From the NCBI RefSeq assembly GCF_018279705.1, contig NZ_CP036498.1, forward strand, positions 1,133,001 to 1,197,000: a stretch of 64,000 nucleotides of DNA, given 5' to 3'. Of this stretch, positions 51,567 to 61,503 are shown piece after piece. Position numbers and translations under genes: made by a program. Below the pieces are notes generated by a model. It was not told the origin of the DNA and made no database searches. It was given only the letters and a program-made list of their open reading frames with translations. This DNA is from Tardiphaga alba. Lineage in GTDB: Bacteria > Pseudomonadota > Alphaproteobacteria > Rhizobiales > Xanthobacteraceae. The first letter of the stretch is position 1; each line of letters begins with the position of its first letter.

Positions 51567-52199
51567 TTAGCGGATCCCGAGCGTCTTGTGCGTCTGCACA
51601 CTCAGACGCCATTGCGGATGCTTCAGGCAGTAATCCACCGCCTGCGCGGTATTGCTGATCGCGTCCGGTCCGTCCATCGGCTGCAGCGAGAATCGCTCGA
51701 AGGCGAGGGCCTCGAACCGTTCCGGCATCGCCGTGGCCTGCGGGTAGACCAGCTTCAACTCATGGCCCGCGCGAATGACGAGATCGGCACCGGCCTTCGG
51801 GCTGACGCAGATCCAGTCGATGCCAGCTGGCGGCGCCACGGTGCCGTTGGTCTCGACGCCGATCTCGAAGCCACGTCTATGCAGCGCCGTGACGAGTTCG
51901 TCGTTGACCTGCAGCAAAGGCTCGCCACCGGTCAGCACGACATAGCGGTTGTCGTTAGGTCCCACCCACTGCGCGGCGATGGTGTCTGCCAGTGCGTCTG
52001 CCGTGGTGTAGCGACCGCCCAAAGTGCCGTCCATGCCGACGAAGTCGGTGTCGCAGAACTGGCAGACGGCTGCGGCGCGGTCTTGCTCGCGGCCGGTCCA
52101 GAGGTTGCAGCCTGCAAAGCGACAGAACACGGAGGCGCGGCCTGCATGGGCGCCTTCGCCCTGCAGTGTCAGGAAAATCTCTTTGACCGCGTAACTCAA
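51567..52199 (-). CDS. queE: 7-carboxy-7-deazaguanine synthase QueE (radical SAM)
   Basis: Converts 6-carboxytetrahydropterin to 7-carboxy-7-deazaguanine. A radical-SAM enzyme whose cluster cysteines occur in CRFAGCNLW and CQFCDTDF; the long spacing between the first and second cysteines is typical for QueE. VLTGGEPLLQ follows, with ETNGT later. The TTG at 52199 gives MSYAVKEIFLTLQGEGAHAG and 210 residues, normal for the family; the upstream extension to 52298 is basic and unconserved. Followed by queD. Confidence 0.92.
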   Translation of the reverse strand: MSYAVKEIFLTLQGEGAHAGRASVFCRFAGCNLWTGREQDRAAAVCQFCDTDFVGMDGTLGGRYTTADALADTIAAQWVGPNDNRYVVLTGGEPLLQVNDELVTALHRRGFEIGVETNGTVAPPAGIDWICVSPKAGADLVIRAGHELKLVYPQATAMPERFEALAFERFSLQPMDGPDAISNTAQAVDYCLKHPQWRLSVQTHKTLGIR

Positions 52200-52404
52200 T
52201 GATTTCGCTCTCTGAAACACCCGCGCGCGAGGGCGGGCTGTGCGCGCGCTCGGTTGCATATGGGGTGAGGGCCGGCTCTTAGCACGTGCGAAGGGCAATG
52301 TCGCGATGAATGCGGAGGTACAATAAGGTGGATTTACCTGCGTTCAGCTCATCCTGCGCGCCTTCATCTTGATCCGTCTGGCCCGATGGCTCCATATCGC
52401 CGCC

Positions 52405-52944
52405 ATGCAGCCGCCGCTCGTCACCGATACCCTTATTCCCCAGAACCGCCCCTGCGGAACCTGCACTTTGTGCTGCAAGGTCTACAGGATCGACGAGGTG
52501 CCCAAAGTCGCAGGCAAATGGTGCCAGCACTGTGCAATCGGTTCGGGCTGCAAGACCTATGATACCCGCCCGCAGCAATGCCGTGCCTTCGACTGCGTCT
52601 GGGTGCAGGATCATGAGATGGCGGAAGCCTGGAAGCCCGAGCATTCCAAGATCGTGTTCTCGGTCTATCCGACCACCGGCTTCATCTATGGTCAGGTCGA
52701 TCCTGGCGCGCCGTCCGCCTGGCAGAAGCAGCCGCTTCTGAATGGCTTGATCGCCTGGTCGGCCAAGCTTTTGGAAGAGCGGCGGCATCTGCTGATCTTC
52801 GTCGGCAGCAATGCCACGCTGATCATGCCGACAGGTCCGGTGCCGATCGGTCCGATGTCACCCGCCGATGGTTTCATCATCCGTGAGACGTTTACGGCGA
52901 AGGGCAAGGACTACATCGCGACACGAGTTGCAAGCGGCCGATAG
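52405..52944 (+). CDS. Cysteine-cluster protein, YkgJ-like
   Basis: A 179-residue protein with an N-terminal cysteine group, CGTCTLCC followed by WCQHC, GCKTY and CRAFDC, which matches the zinc/iron-chelating CxxCxxCC domain of YkgJ-type proteins. Eight or more cysteines in the first 70 residues may bind a metal or an iron-sulphur cluster; the rest (SKIVFSVYPTTGFIYGQVDPG onward) is unassigned. The ATG at 52405 is used because upstream codons are not conserved. Function unknown. Confidence 0.78.
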   Translation: MQPPLVTDTLIPQNRPCGTCTLCCKVYRIDEVPKVAGKWCQHCAIGSGCKTYDTRPQQCRAFDCVWVQDHEMAEAWKPEHSKIVFSVYPTTGFIYGQVDPGAPSAWQKQPLLNGLIAWSAKLLEERRHLLIFVGSNATLIMPTGPVPIGPMSPADGFIIRETFTAKGKDYIATRVASGR

Positions 52945-52974
52945 CCAGCGACGGCACGGCAATAGTGAAAGATG

Positions 52975-53424
52975 CTATCCGCGCGTCTGGCGAAGAGCTT
53001 CGCCGAGCGCCATTGCCACCGTCATCGCCAGATTGATCGAGCGCAGGCTCTCGCGCATGGGGATCACGACACGGCTGTCCGCGGTGGCCGCGACATCTTC
53101 CGGCACGCCGGCGCTCTCGCGACCGAACAGCAGGATCTCGTTGTCGCTATAGCTGTGCGCGAGATAGGACTCGGCGCCCTTGGTGGTGAACAATGCGAGT
53201 CGGTGGCCGGCCTCGCGACGCCAGTCGTCGAAATGCCGCCATGAGATGTGACGGACGATGCTCACCTGATCGAGATAGTCCATCCCGGCGCGGCGGAAGT
53301 GGCGGTCGGAGATCGGGAAGCCGGCGGGCTCGATGATATGCGCCTCGACATCGAGGCAGGCGCAAAGCCGCAGGATGGTGCCTGTGTTTTGCGGGATATC
53401 GGGCTGGTAAAGGGCGATGCGCAT
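52975..53424 (-). CDS. trmL: tRNA (cytidine(34)-2'-O)-methyltransferase TrmL
   Basis: SPOUT methyltransferase that methylates the 2'-OH of the wobble nucleotide in certain leucine tRNAs. The 149 residues contain the N-terminal YQPDIPQNTGTILRLCACL and the knot motifs EILLFGRESAGVP and VVIPMRESLRSINLAMTVAM, typical for TrmL rather than for other SpoU proteins. Confidence 0.92.
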   Translation of the reverse strand: MRIALYQPDIPQNTGTILRLCACLDVEAHIIEPAGFPISDRHFRRAGMDYLDQVSIVRHISWRHFDDWRREAGHRLALFTTKGAESYLAHSYSDNEILLFGRESAGVPEDVAATADSRVVIPMRESLRSINLAMTVAMALGEALRQTRG

Positions 53425-53502
53425 CGGATGCCGATAGCGCGCAGTGGCGAAGACGGCAAGCGGACAGGCGGAAGCCTGTCCGCGATGTGCGGCGGAGACC
53501 GT

Positions 53503-54792
53503 TCACTCTGCCGGAGCGAGGCGCGTGTTCGCGGTCGATGTCGTCGCCTCGCGGACGCGCACGCGGGCACGGCGTTTCTTCCACCAGATCACTACGCCGG
53601 TGACAGACAGTGCTGCGACCACGAGGCCCATGAGAGAGATCAGGATGCGGCCGGGAAGACCCAGGATACGGCCCGAATGCATCGGGAACTGCATCTGCAC
53701 GAAGATGTCCGCCGCGGTGCCGACCCAGGGCAGCTTCTGTCCGAGCGGACGGCCGTCCTCGCTGTCGTAGTAAAGCTGCGCGGGGCCAACGCCAGCGGCG
53801 CCGTGATCATCGCCGGGTTCGAAGAAACCGACCTGATAGACGCCATGTGCGGGGCCATAGAACAGCGAACCAACGGGCGTAGTCCATCCGCGTGCCTTGC
53901 CGTCGGCCTGCGCGCGTTCATAGATCTGCGCCCAGGTCATCTTCGGTTCGATCGGTTTGTCGAGGTGGCGATATTCGCGGGTCTCGTAGGGCGATGGCGT
54001 GTAGTCGGAGACCTTCTTCATCATCGGCGCAAACACCTCGAACCAGAGGTTCAGAGAGAATGCGGTGAAGGCGATGATGAAAAGGAGAGCCCAGGTCCAC
54101 AGGCTGAATGCGCGGTGGATGTCGAAATTGATGCGATAGGCGCTGCCCGACGTCTTGATCATCCAGGCCGGCTTCCAGCGCGCCCAGAAGCCTTTGCCGA
54201 GTTCACGTTCCACCGACGGCGCGCGGCCTGCCTTGGCACGCTTGCGCGAGGGCAGCGTCAGGTAAAAGCCGACAAAGCAGTCGATGGTCCAGATGATGGC
54301 GATGATGCCGAGGATGCGCATGCCCCAGCGATCGCTGCCCCAGAATTCGGGGATGTGCATGGTGTAATGCAGCTTGTAGAGAAACGAGACGAAGTTCTCG
54401 CGCGTCACCGGCCACACGGCGCCCCAATAGCGCTTGCCGAGTTCCTCGCCGGTGTTGGGATCGAGGAACACCTGATTGTAGTCGATGGAGTAGCGCTTCT
54501 GCGTCGCCGGATCGATGCGCGGCAGCACGAAGAACGACAGTGACTCGTTCTTCTCCGGCGTCATGTTCATATGAATGACGCGCGCACGCGGGTCGCGCTG
54601 TTCGATCAGGTTGGCGAGCTCGATGGAGGATTTCGCCGGGCCCTGGGTGCTGACGTCCTTCAGCTTTGCGTTCAGCAGGTCATCCAGCTCGTGATCCCAC
54701 GAGATGATTGCACCGGTGACGCCGGAAAAGAACAGGAAGGCTGCAGTGAGCAGTCCGGCCCAGCGATGCAGGCGCCCGAAAATCGATCTCAT
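53503..54792 (-). CDS. PepSY-domain iron-regulated membrane protein (PiuB-like)
   Basis: A 429-residue inner-membrane protein with four or so helices: RWAGLLTAAFLFFSGVTGAIISW, ILGIIAIIWTIDCFVGFYLTL, ALLFIIAFTAFSLNLWFEVF and GRILISLMGLVVAALSVTGVVIW. PepSY-associated TM regions are evident. Relatives accompany siderophore receptors and act in ferric-siderophore reduction or iron acquisition. It lies downstream of the siderophore receptor gene on the same strand; an Irr-type palindrome and a terminator hairpin lie between them. Confidence 0.85.
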   Translation of the reverse strand: MRSIFGRLHRWAGLLTAAFLFFSGVTGAIISWDHELDDLLNAKLKDVSTQGPAKSSIELANLIEQRDPRARVIHMNMTPEKNESLSFFVLPRIDPATQKRYSIDYNQVFLDPNTGEELGKRYWGAVWPVTRENFVSFLYKLHYTMHIPEFWGSDRWGMRILGIIAIIWTIDCFVGFYLTLPSRKRAKAGRAPSVERELGKGFWARWKPAWMIKTSGSAYRINFDIHRAFSLWTWALLFIIAFTAFSLNLWFEVFAPMMKKVSDYTPSPYETREYRHLDKPIEPKMTWAQIYERAQADGKARGWTTPVGSLFYGPAHGVYQVGFFEPGDDHGAAGVGPAQLYYDSEDGRPLGQKLPWVGTAADIFVQMQFPMHSGRILGLPGRILISLMGLVVAALSVTGVVIWWKKRRARVRVREATTSTANTRLAPAE

Positions 54793-54828
54793 GGCGTTCC
54801 GCCTCTCTCGTGTGATGAGATGTCAGTA

Positions 54829-54866
54829 CCAAAAACGCACACCGCCGGTCGAGAGACCGGCGGTGT
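54829..54866 (-). terminator. Hairpin with T run, terminator of the siderophore receptor gene or leader attenuator
   Basis: ACACCGCCGGTC (54839-54850) pairs perfectly with GACCGGCGGTGT (54855-54866) around a GAGA loop. On the minus strand the stem is followed by GCGTTTTTGG, so it would terminate minus-strand transcription coming from the receptor gene. It also lies in front of the PepSY gene, downstream of an Irr-type box. Confidence 0.65.
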
Positions 54867-54878
54867 CGAAATGTCGCT

Positions 54879-54897
54879 GTTTAGGAGGGTTCTAAAC
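54879..54897. promoter_or_regulatory. Candidate iron control element (Irr/ICE-type palindrome)
   Basis: A 19-bp near-perfect palindrome, GTTTAGGA and TTCTAAAC around GGG, matches the rhizobial ICE form TTTAGAA-n3-TTCTAAA at all but one position. It lies two bases from the receptor stop codon and about 90 bases upstream of the PepSY gene. Iron-responsive control of the PepSY gene is the obvious inference, but the intervening hairpin complicates this. Confidence 0.55.
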
Positions 54898-54899
54898 TA

Positions 54900-57181
54900 T
54901 CACCAGCGGTAAGTGAGCTTGGCGATCGCCTTGCGGCCCTCCGCATAGAAGCAGCTCGTATAGCCGTAGCAGGCGGCCACATAGCGGGTATCGGCGAGAT
55001 TGGTCAGGTTGAGGGCCATGCGCCAGTTGTCCTTCGAATAGGCGACCAGAGCATCGATGGCCGTCGATGCGGGAACCTTGAAGGTGTTGGCGTCGTCGCC
55101 GAAGGTCGAACCGACATAACGCACGCCGCCGCCGACCTGGATGCCGGCCAGCGGGCCGCCCTGGAACGTGTAGTCGGTCCACAGCGCGAAGCGGTTGAGG
55201 GGAACCGTGGTCGGGGCATTGCCGACATTCACGGGATCCTTCGTGACCTTGGCGTGGATGTAGGAATAGGCGCCGCGGATGTTGAAGCCTTCGGTGAGGG
55301 TTGCGGTACCTTCGAGCTCGATGCCGCGCGAATTGATCTCGCCGGTCTGGACCGCGTCATAAGTCGGCGGCGGGAAGGTGACGACATTGGCGCGCGTGAG
55401 GTCGAATGCCGCCAGGGTGATCAGCGCATTCACGCCGACCGGCTGATATTTGATGCCGACTTCGTATTGCTTGCCGGTTTCCGGATTCAGCAATTTGCCG
55501 AGGCCATCCGTGTTGAGCACCGGCAGGAAGGATTCCGAATAGCTGACATAGGGCGCAACGCCGCTATCAAAATTATACATGACCGCGGCGCGGCCGGTGA
55601 AGGCCGAGGCATTGGTGGAATCCCTGATGCCCTGCAGCGTCGCATCGACATCGGTGGTGACGAAGTCCTGCCGACCGCCGAGCTGGAACGACAGATTGCC
55701 GAGCTTGATCTGGTCCTGCAGATAGATGCCGACCTGCGACTGCTTCACGCCGGTGTTGTCTTCCGGTCCAGTGTTGACCCAGGCATTGGTGTAAACCGGG
55801 TTGAAGATATTGATCTTGCCGGTGGTGTAGCCGTCGGCGCGGTCGCGGAACGTGGTGTTGCGGTAGTCGATGCCGAACAGCACCGTGTGGGCGAGAATGC
55901 CGGTTTTGAACTTTCCTTGCAGTTGGTTATCGACGGCGAAGGAGTTGATGGTGGAATCGCCGGCGCTGCCGCCGCGTCCCATCAGGCCCGCAGCTTCATC
56001 TGCGGCGTCCGCGTATCCGGTGCCGTAGAAGCTGGCCTGCTGGTTGTACATGTAGGAATAGCGCAGGTTCTGCTTGAAGGTCAGCGCATCATTGATGTTG
56101 TGCGAGAACAGGTAGCCGACCGATGCCTGCTCGGTGTCGAACTGGTTCATGCCGGGCTCGCCACCGAAGCGACTGACCGGAATGGTACGGCCATTGTTCG
56201 CCCATACGGTGCCCGACGGCGGGAAGAATTGCAGGCCCCAGCCCGCTTTGTCCTTTTGATAGTTGGACAGGAACGTGATGCTGGTGTCTTCGTTCGGCTT
56301 GAAGGTCACGGCCGGGGCGATGAAGACGCGGTTGTTCTTGGAGAAGTCCACCTGCGTGTCGCTGTCGCGCACCACGCCGGTCAGGCGATAGAGCACCGTG
56401 CCTTCCTTGTTGGCGGCGCCGCCGAAATCGAATTCGCCCTGGAAGCGGTTGAAGCTACCGCCGGAGATCGAGACCTCGCCGAACTGGCGCGCGGTGGGCA
56501 GCTTACTCACATAATTGAGCAGGCCGCCGGTGCCGCTGCCGCCATACATAGCGGAAGAGGGGCCCTTCACGACTTCCAGGCGCTCGGCGCCGTAGGGTTC
56601 CAAGCCGAGGAAATGCACATACTGGCTGCTCGGTAGCCGCAACCCGTCGAGATAGAGGCCCGGCATCGTCATGTCGAAGCCACGGATCTGCAGGCCGCCG
56701 AAGCGTGTGTCCGAGCCGCCGTTCACGTCGCCGCTGACGCCGGCGGTGTAGCGCAGTGCCTCGCCGACCGAGCCGGCGCCCTGGTTGGTGACCTGGTCGC
56801 GCGTCACGACCGAGATCGATTGCGGGGTTTCGATCAGCGGCGTGTCGGTCTTGGTGCCCGAGCCGCTGCGGGTGGCGACGAAGCCCGCGACAGGCCCGCC
56901 CGCGCGCTCGCCGGAGCCGGCCGATGCGACTGCCGGCGCCGCCTGCGGCGCCCGGGCGGTACGATTGGCGCGGGTTGCGCGGCTGGTGGCGCGCCGGGCA
57001 GGACGGGCAGTCGCCGGCCGGGCGCGCTGCTGTGGGGCATCCACGGTCACCGGCGGCAGCGTCGATTGCGCCTGTGCGGTCGAGGGGGCAGCGACAGAGC
57101 GAGACCGCTGACGGCGCCCAGACACATGGCGTGGATGATGGGGAGGCGCGTAGCTGACTGCGCGTGATTGTCTTTTGTCAT
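54900..57181 (-). pseudogene. TonB-dependent siderophore receptor, signal peptide frameshifted by one base
   Basis: An outer-membrane receptor of the FhuA/FoxA type. Plug-domain features (TPLIETPQSISVVTRDQVTNQGAGSVGEALRYTAGVSGD, then GLYLDGLRLPSSQYVHF, VVKGPSSAMYGGSGTGGLLNYV) and the C-terminal AIAKLTYRW are clear. The open frame starts at 57125 and lacks a signal peptide. An ATG at 57181 in another frame encodes MTKDNHAQSATRLPIIHAMC-type N-terminus and a hydrophobic stretch; one inserted base at 57092/57093 joins it to AAPSTAQAQ, giving a normal signal peptide with AQA-Q cleavage and about 760 residues. Thus this is likely an intact gene misread by one base, or a gene with an untranslatable export signal. 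Confidence 0.82.
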
Positions 57182-57747
57182 TTGGGATGCCCCGAAATTC
57201 GGCCTGAACAACGCCAGGGTGAGTGGGTGTTTCCCGGCTCTATCGGAGGTATCCTGAGAGTACAGGCTTCGGCCGTTAGAATAGATGCAGGGTAGGGATT
57301 CTATTCAGGGCTGTTGCGCGAACGGCGCAGAATTCTTCATCAACTGGAACAATTTACCCGCCAGGGCTGTGCCATCGTGCGGGCGCTCGGATCGGTTCGC
57401 CGGTGCGTCAGACTTCGGTCAAAGCCGGCGAATCATCGATCTCGCGCCATGCACCGGTGAGACGACAGCGCTCGGCACAACGCGCGGTAACGGCCGTCAA
57501 ATTATCCGCGGCGCGGAACGTCGCCGAATCTTGCGTGCATCGCATCCTGCTACCCCGTTCGTAGGCTTGCGATGCCGCGGTAGGGATGCAATAGAACGAT
57601 TCTGGATTGCGTGTTTTTGCTGTTAGGCAAGGACATGTGCCACGCCGCCGTGGGGAGGAACCGCGGGCACCGGTCATTGCTCTAGGTCAACGCGCAAGCG
57701 TTACGGGGAGGGCAATGACGGGGAGCAGATAAGAAAGGGTTGGGATC
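57182..57747. other. Intergenic region without a supported gene
   Basis: About 565 bases between the divergent receptor and petA. Short frames on both strands (for example 57285-57626 plus, 57408-57677 minus) show no family features, no good start sites and no hydrophobic or repeated pattern, so I call no gene. The part next to petA carries a FixK/FNR-type box (57677-57690). Confidence 0.55.
57677..57690 (+). promoter_or_regulatory. FixK/FNR-type box upstream of petA
   Basis: TTGCTCTAGGTCAA fits the rhizobial FixK2 form TTG(A/C)-n6-(T/G)CAA exactly. Its centre is about 64 bases before the petA start, which would place a class II promoter start roughly 20-25 bases upstream of the GTG. Oxygen-dependent activation of the bc1 genes is inferred. 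Confidence 0.55.
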
Positions 57748-58275
57748 GTGACGACAACGTCTTCGGCGCAGCATACGCGCCGTGATTTCCTATATGTGGC
57801 CACCGGGGCGGTGGCTGCCGTTGGTGCTGCAGCCGCCGTTTGGCCGCTGATTTCTCAAATGAATCCAGATGCTTCGACCATCGCGGCGGGTGCACCGATC
57901 GAGGTCGATCTCACTCCGATCGCCGAGGGGCAGGACATCAAGGTGTTCTGGCGCGGCAAACCGATTTTCATCAGCCACCGCACCAAGAAGCAGATCGAGG
58001 ACGCCCGTGCCGTTCCGGTTTCCAGTCTGCCCGATCCGCAGACCGACCAGGCCCGCGTCAAGGAAGGCCACGATCAGTGGCTGGTCGTGATCGGCATCTG
58101 CACCCATCTCGGCTGTATTCCGATCGCCCATGAAGGCGCCTATGACGGCTTCTTCTGCCCTTGCCATGGATCGGTCTACGACACCTCGGGCCGTATTCGT
58201 CAGGGTCCGGCACCGTCCAACCTGCCGATCCCGCCTTACGCCTTCGTTTCCGACAGCAAGATCAAGATCGGCTGA
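57748..58275 (+). CDS. petA: Ubiquinol-cytochrome c reductase Rieske iron-sulphur subunit
   Basis: The Rieske subunit of the cytochrome bc1 complex, which passes electrons from quinol to cytochrome c1. A twin-arginine segment ([22 protein letters not shown]) anchors the protein in the membrane after Tat export. The 2Fe-2S ligands are in CTHLGC (118-123) and CPCHG (137-141). The 175 residues and the GTG start at 57748 are normal. The fused cytochrome b/c1 gene follows 62 bases later. Also called fbcF. Confidence 0.94.
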   Translation: MTTTSSAQHTRRDFLYVATGAVAAVGAAAAVWPLISQMNPDASTIAAGAPIEVDLTPIAEGQDIKVFWRGKPIFISHRTKKQIEDARAVPVSSLPDPQTDQARVKEGHDQWLVVIGICTHLGCIPIAHEGAYDGFFCPCHGSVYDTSGRIRQGPAPSNLPIPPYAFVSDSKIKIG

Positions 58276-58337
58276 GCCGTCCGGCTCGCCTCGAGACCTT
58301 GCGCCGATAGTGTCGTTTCTTTCTTCAGGATCGCATC

Positions 58338-60407
58338 ATGAGCGGACCATCCAGCTACCAGCCCTCCCATCCTGCCCTGCAGTGGTTCGAAAAGCGCCTG
58401 CCGCTGATCGGTCTGATCCACTCGTCCTTCATCGCTTACCCGACGCCGCGTAACCTCAATTACTGGTGGACCTTCGGCGGCATCCTCTCCTTCATGCTCG
58501 GCGTGCAGATCGTCACCGGCGTGATCCTGGCGATGCATTACACGCCGCATGTGGACCTTGCTTTTAATTCGGTCGAGAGCATCGTCCGTGACGTGAATTA
58601 CGGCTGGCTGCTGCGCTACCTGCATTCCAACGGCGCATCCATGTTCTTCATCGCCGTCTACATCCACATGCTCCGTGGCCTCTATTACGGTTCCTACAAG
58701 GCGCCGCGCGAAGTGCTCTGGATCCTCGGCGTCATCATCTACCTGCTGATGATGGCCACGGGCTTCATGGGCTACGTGCTGCCGTGGGGCCAGATGAGCT
58801 TCTGGGGCGCCACCGTCATCACCAACCTGTTCTCGGCCATTCCCTATGTCGGCGAGAGCATCGTGACCCTGCTGTGGGGCGGTTACGCCGTCGGCAACCC
58901 GACCCTGAACCGCTTCTTCTCGCTGCATTACCTGCTGCCCTTCGTGATCGCAGGCGTCGTCGTCCTGCACGTCTGGGCGCTGCATGTGGTCGGCCAGAAC
59001 AACCCGGCCGGCGTCGAAGTGAAGACCGAGAAGGACGTGGTGCCGTTCACGCCTTACGCGACCATCAAGGATGGTTTCGGTATCGTCTGCTTCATGATCT
59101 TCTACGCATGGTTCGTGTTCTACATCCCGAACTATCTCGGCGATCCCGACAACTACATCCCGGCGAATCCGGGCGTGACCCCCGCGCACATCGTGCCGGA
59201 ATGGTACTACCTGCCGTTCTACGCGATCCTGCGCTCGATTCCGTCCAAGCTCGGCGGCGTCATCGCGATGTTCTCGGCGATCATCGTGCTGGCCTTCCTG
59301 CCCTGGCTGGATAGCGCCAAGACCCGCTCGTCGAAGTATCGTCCGCTCGCCAAGCAGTTCTTCTGGATCTTCGTGGTGGTCTGCGTGCTGCTCGGCTGGC
59401 TCGGTGGCAAGCCTGCCGAAGGCATCTACATCACTGCCGGTCGTATCCTGACCTTCTGCTACTTCGCCTACTTCCTGATCGTGCTGCCGATCCTCAGCCG
59501 CATCGAGACACCGCGCGCGGTGCCCAACTCGATTGCTGATGACGTGCTGGCGAAATATGGAAAGAAGGCCGGTCCGATGGCGCCGGTGATCCTGGCGCTG
59601 GTTCTGGCCGGTGGTTTGGTCATGGGCGGATCGCAGAATGCCAAGGCGGCAGAAGGTGGCCCGACGCCGCCGTCGCTGTCGTGGAGCTTTGCCGGCCCTT
59701 TCGGCAAGTTTGACCGCGGTGCCCTGCAGCGCGGCTACAAGGTCTACAAGGAAGTCTGCGCCACCTGCCACTCGATGAACCTGGTCCACTTCCGCAATCT
59801 TGCGGATCCCGGTGGCCCCGGCTTCTCGGCGGCACAGGCGCTTGCGGTGGCATCGGATATCCAGGTCAAGGATGGCCCGAACGACGCCGGCGACATGTTC
59901 GACCGTCCGGGCCGTCTCGCCGACAAATTCCCGGCGCCGTTCCCGAACGAGAACGCGGCGCGCGCAGCCAATGGCGGCGCTTATCCGCCGGACCTGTCGC
60001 TGCTGGCCAAGGCCCGCAACTATGACCGCGGCTTCCCGCAATTCATCTTCGACTTCTTCACCCAGTTCCAGGAAAAGGGCCCGAACTACATCGACGCCCT
60101 CCTGCAGGGCTATGAGGATGCACCGAAGGACTTCCAACTGCCGCAGGGGGCTTACTACAACAAGTATTTCCCCGGTCACGCCATCAAGATGCCGAAGCCG
60201 ATCTCCGATGATCAGGTGACCTATGACGACGGCACCCCGCAGAAGGTCGAGAACTACGCCAAGGACGTGGCGACCTTCATGATGTGGACCGCGGAGCCGC
60301 ATCTCGAGGCTCGCAAGAAGCTCGGCCTGCAGGTCATGATCTTCCTGATCATCTTCGCCTTCCTGATGTATTTCACGAAGAAGAAGGTTTGGGCCGACGC
60401 GCATTAA
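58338..60407 (+). CDS. fbcH: Cytochrome b/c1 fusion polyprotein
   Basis: One 689-residue gene product encodes both cytochrome b (about residues 1-410) and cytochrome c1 (about 440-689). The b part shows the eight-helix pattern, His-ligand helices ([23 protein letters not shown] and [26 protein letters not shown]) and the quinol-site PEWY (287-290). Between the parts is a signal-peptide-like stretch, [15 protein letters not shown] then NAKA-AEG, where the polyprotein would be processed. The c1 part has the haem motif CATCH (474-478) and a C-terminal anchor ([20 protein letters not shown]). Such a fusion is characteristic of Bradyrhizobium and relatives. Confidence 0.94.
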   Translation: MSGPSSYQPSHPALQWFEKRLPLIGLIHSSFIAYPTPRNLNYWWTFGGILSFMLGVQIVTGVILAMHYTPHVDLAFNSVESIVRDVNYGWLLRYLHSNGASMFFIAVYIHMLRGLYYGSYKAPREVLWILGVIIYLLMMATGFMGYVLPWGQMSFWGATVITNLFSAIPYVGESIVTLLWGGYAVGNPTLNRFFSLHYLLPFVIAGVVVLHVWALHVVGQNNPAGVEVKTEKDVVPFTPYATIKDGFGIVCFMIFYAWFVFYIPNYLGDPDNYIPANPGVTPAHIVPEWYYLPFYAILRSIPSKLGGVIAMFSAIIVLAFLPWLDSAKTRSSKYRPLAKQFFWIFVVVCVLLGWLGGKPAEGIYITAGRILTFCYFAYFLIVLPILSRIETPRAVPNSIADDVLAKYGKKAGPMAPVILALVLAGGLVMGGSQNAKAAEGGPTPPSLSWSFAGPFGKFDRGALQRGYKVYKEVCATCHSMNLVHFRNLADPGGPGFSAAQALAVASDIQVKDGPNDAGDMFDRPGRLADKFPAPFPNENAARAANGGAYPPDLSLLAKARNYDRGFPQFIFDFFTQFQEKGPNYIDALLQGYEDAPKDFQLPQGAYYNKYFPGHAIKMPKPISDDQVTYDDGTPQKVENYAKDVATFMMWTAEPHLEARKKLGLQVMIFLIIFAFLMYFTKKKVWADAH

Positions 60408-60427
60408 GCAGCGGCAATGTGCTTCCA

Positions 60428-60454
60428 AGAGGGCCCCTGACGGGGCCCTTTTTC
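60428..60454 (+). terminator. Rho-independent terminator of the bc1 operon
   Basis: GGGCCCC and GGGGCCC pair around CTGAC-type loop, followed by five T residues, 24 bases after fbcH. Confidence 0.85.
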
Positions 60455-60573
60455 GTTTCAGTGCGGCTGCGCGTGTAGCCCATGGATTCTCCCGATTCCC
60501 TTGACTAAGCTTTGTGCAAGGGGAGGCAGGCGCGGCGCGCGCTTCATGGACATCCCTGCTCATGAGGGGATGA

Positions 60574-61503
60574 ATGCCGGGCGCCGGGATCGACGAAATT
60601 CTCCTGAATATCAGTCCGGGCGGGCAGCTTGCCCTTGGTCTGGTGCTGGCGCTCATCATGTATGGCGTCGCGCTCGATCTGCGCGTCGGTGATTTCGTCG
60701 ATGTCTTCAAGCGCCCGCTGGCACCGCTATCGGGGCTCGTCGCCCAACTGCTGTTCCTGCCTGCCGTGACATGGGCGATCACCATGCTGCTGCAGCCGCG
60801 GCCATCCATCGCGCTCGGCATGATGGTGGTAGCGGCCTGTCCCGGTGGCAACATCTCCAATCTCATCACCCATATGGCGCGCGGCAACACCGCGCTGTCG
60901 GTGTCGATGACCGGCATTTCCAGCCTGCTCGCCACGATCACCACGCCGCTGAACATCCTGTTCTGGGCCGGGCTCAATCCTGCGACTGCTGCGCTGCTGC
61001 GTCAGGTCAGCGTGGAGCCGATATCTTTTATCGGCTCGACCCTGCTGCTGCTCGGCGTGCCGATGGTGGCCGGCCTGCTCACGGTGCGCCATTTGCCGAA
61101 GCTTGCAGATCGCCTCCGGCGGCCACTGCAGATCCTGTCCTTCGTGTTCCTCATCGGTTTCATCCTGGCCGCAACGGTGACCAACTGGCGCTATATCGGC
61201 GTGTTCACTACCGCCGTGCTGCCTTTCGTGGTGCTGCATAACGCCATCGCCGTCGCGCTGGGCTGGGGCGTGGCGAAGGTGTTGGGCCTCAGCGACTACG
61301 ATACGCGCGCGCTCACCATCGAGGTCAGCATGCACAATTCCGGCCTCGGCCTTGCGCTGATCCTGACGCAATTCGACGGCCTCGGCGGCGCAGCGCTGGT
61401 CGCGGCCGGATGGGGCGTCTGGCATCTCGTTTCCGGTTGGGCGCTGGCAGCATGGTGGAAACGGCGTGATCCGCATCCAGCGCGGACGGAGGGCGCCGCA
61501 TGA
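60574..61503 (+). CDS. Bile acid:sodium symporter family (BASS) transporter
   Basis: A 309-residue inner-membrane protein with about ten hydrophobic segments. Typical BASS features are ALIMYGVALDLRVGDFVDVFKRP, the sodium-binding region MVVAACPGGNISNLITHMARGNTALSVSMTG, and EVSMHNSGLGLALI at the end. Members transport organic acids such as pyruvate, pantoate or bile acids with sodium. The substrate is unknown. Its stop overlaps the next gene by four bases, so it leads a three-gene unit with an SDR epimerase and a flavin monooxygenase. Confidence 0.87.
   Translation: MPGAGIDEILLNISPGGQLALGLVLALIMYGVALDLRVGDFVDVFKRPLAPLSGLVAQLLFLPAVTWAITMLLQPRPSIALGMMVVAACPGGNISNLITHMARGNTALSVSMTGISSLLATITTPLNILFWAGLNPATAALLRQVSVEPISFIGSTLLLLGVPMVAGLLTVRHLPKLADRLRRPLQILSFVFLIGFILAATVTNWRYIGVFTTAVLPFVVLHNAIAVALGWGVAKVLGLSDYDTRALTIEVSMHNSGLGLALILTQFDGLGGAALVAAGWGVWHLVSGWALAAWWKRRDPHPARTEGAA

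Noticed and set aside
57285..57677. Short frames in the receptor-petA gap as small genes
   Set aside because: No ribosome sites, no hydrophobic or conserved features, and overlapping frames on both strands with similar quality.
58236..60977. 913-codon open frame antisense to fbcH
   Set aside because: Composition is a typical high-GC shadow (Arg, Gly, Asp and His rich) of a fully recognised gene; no motifs.
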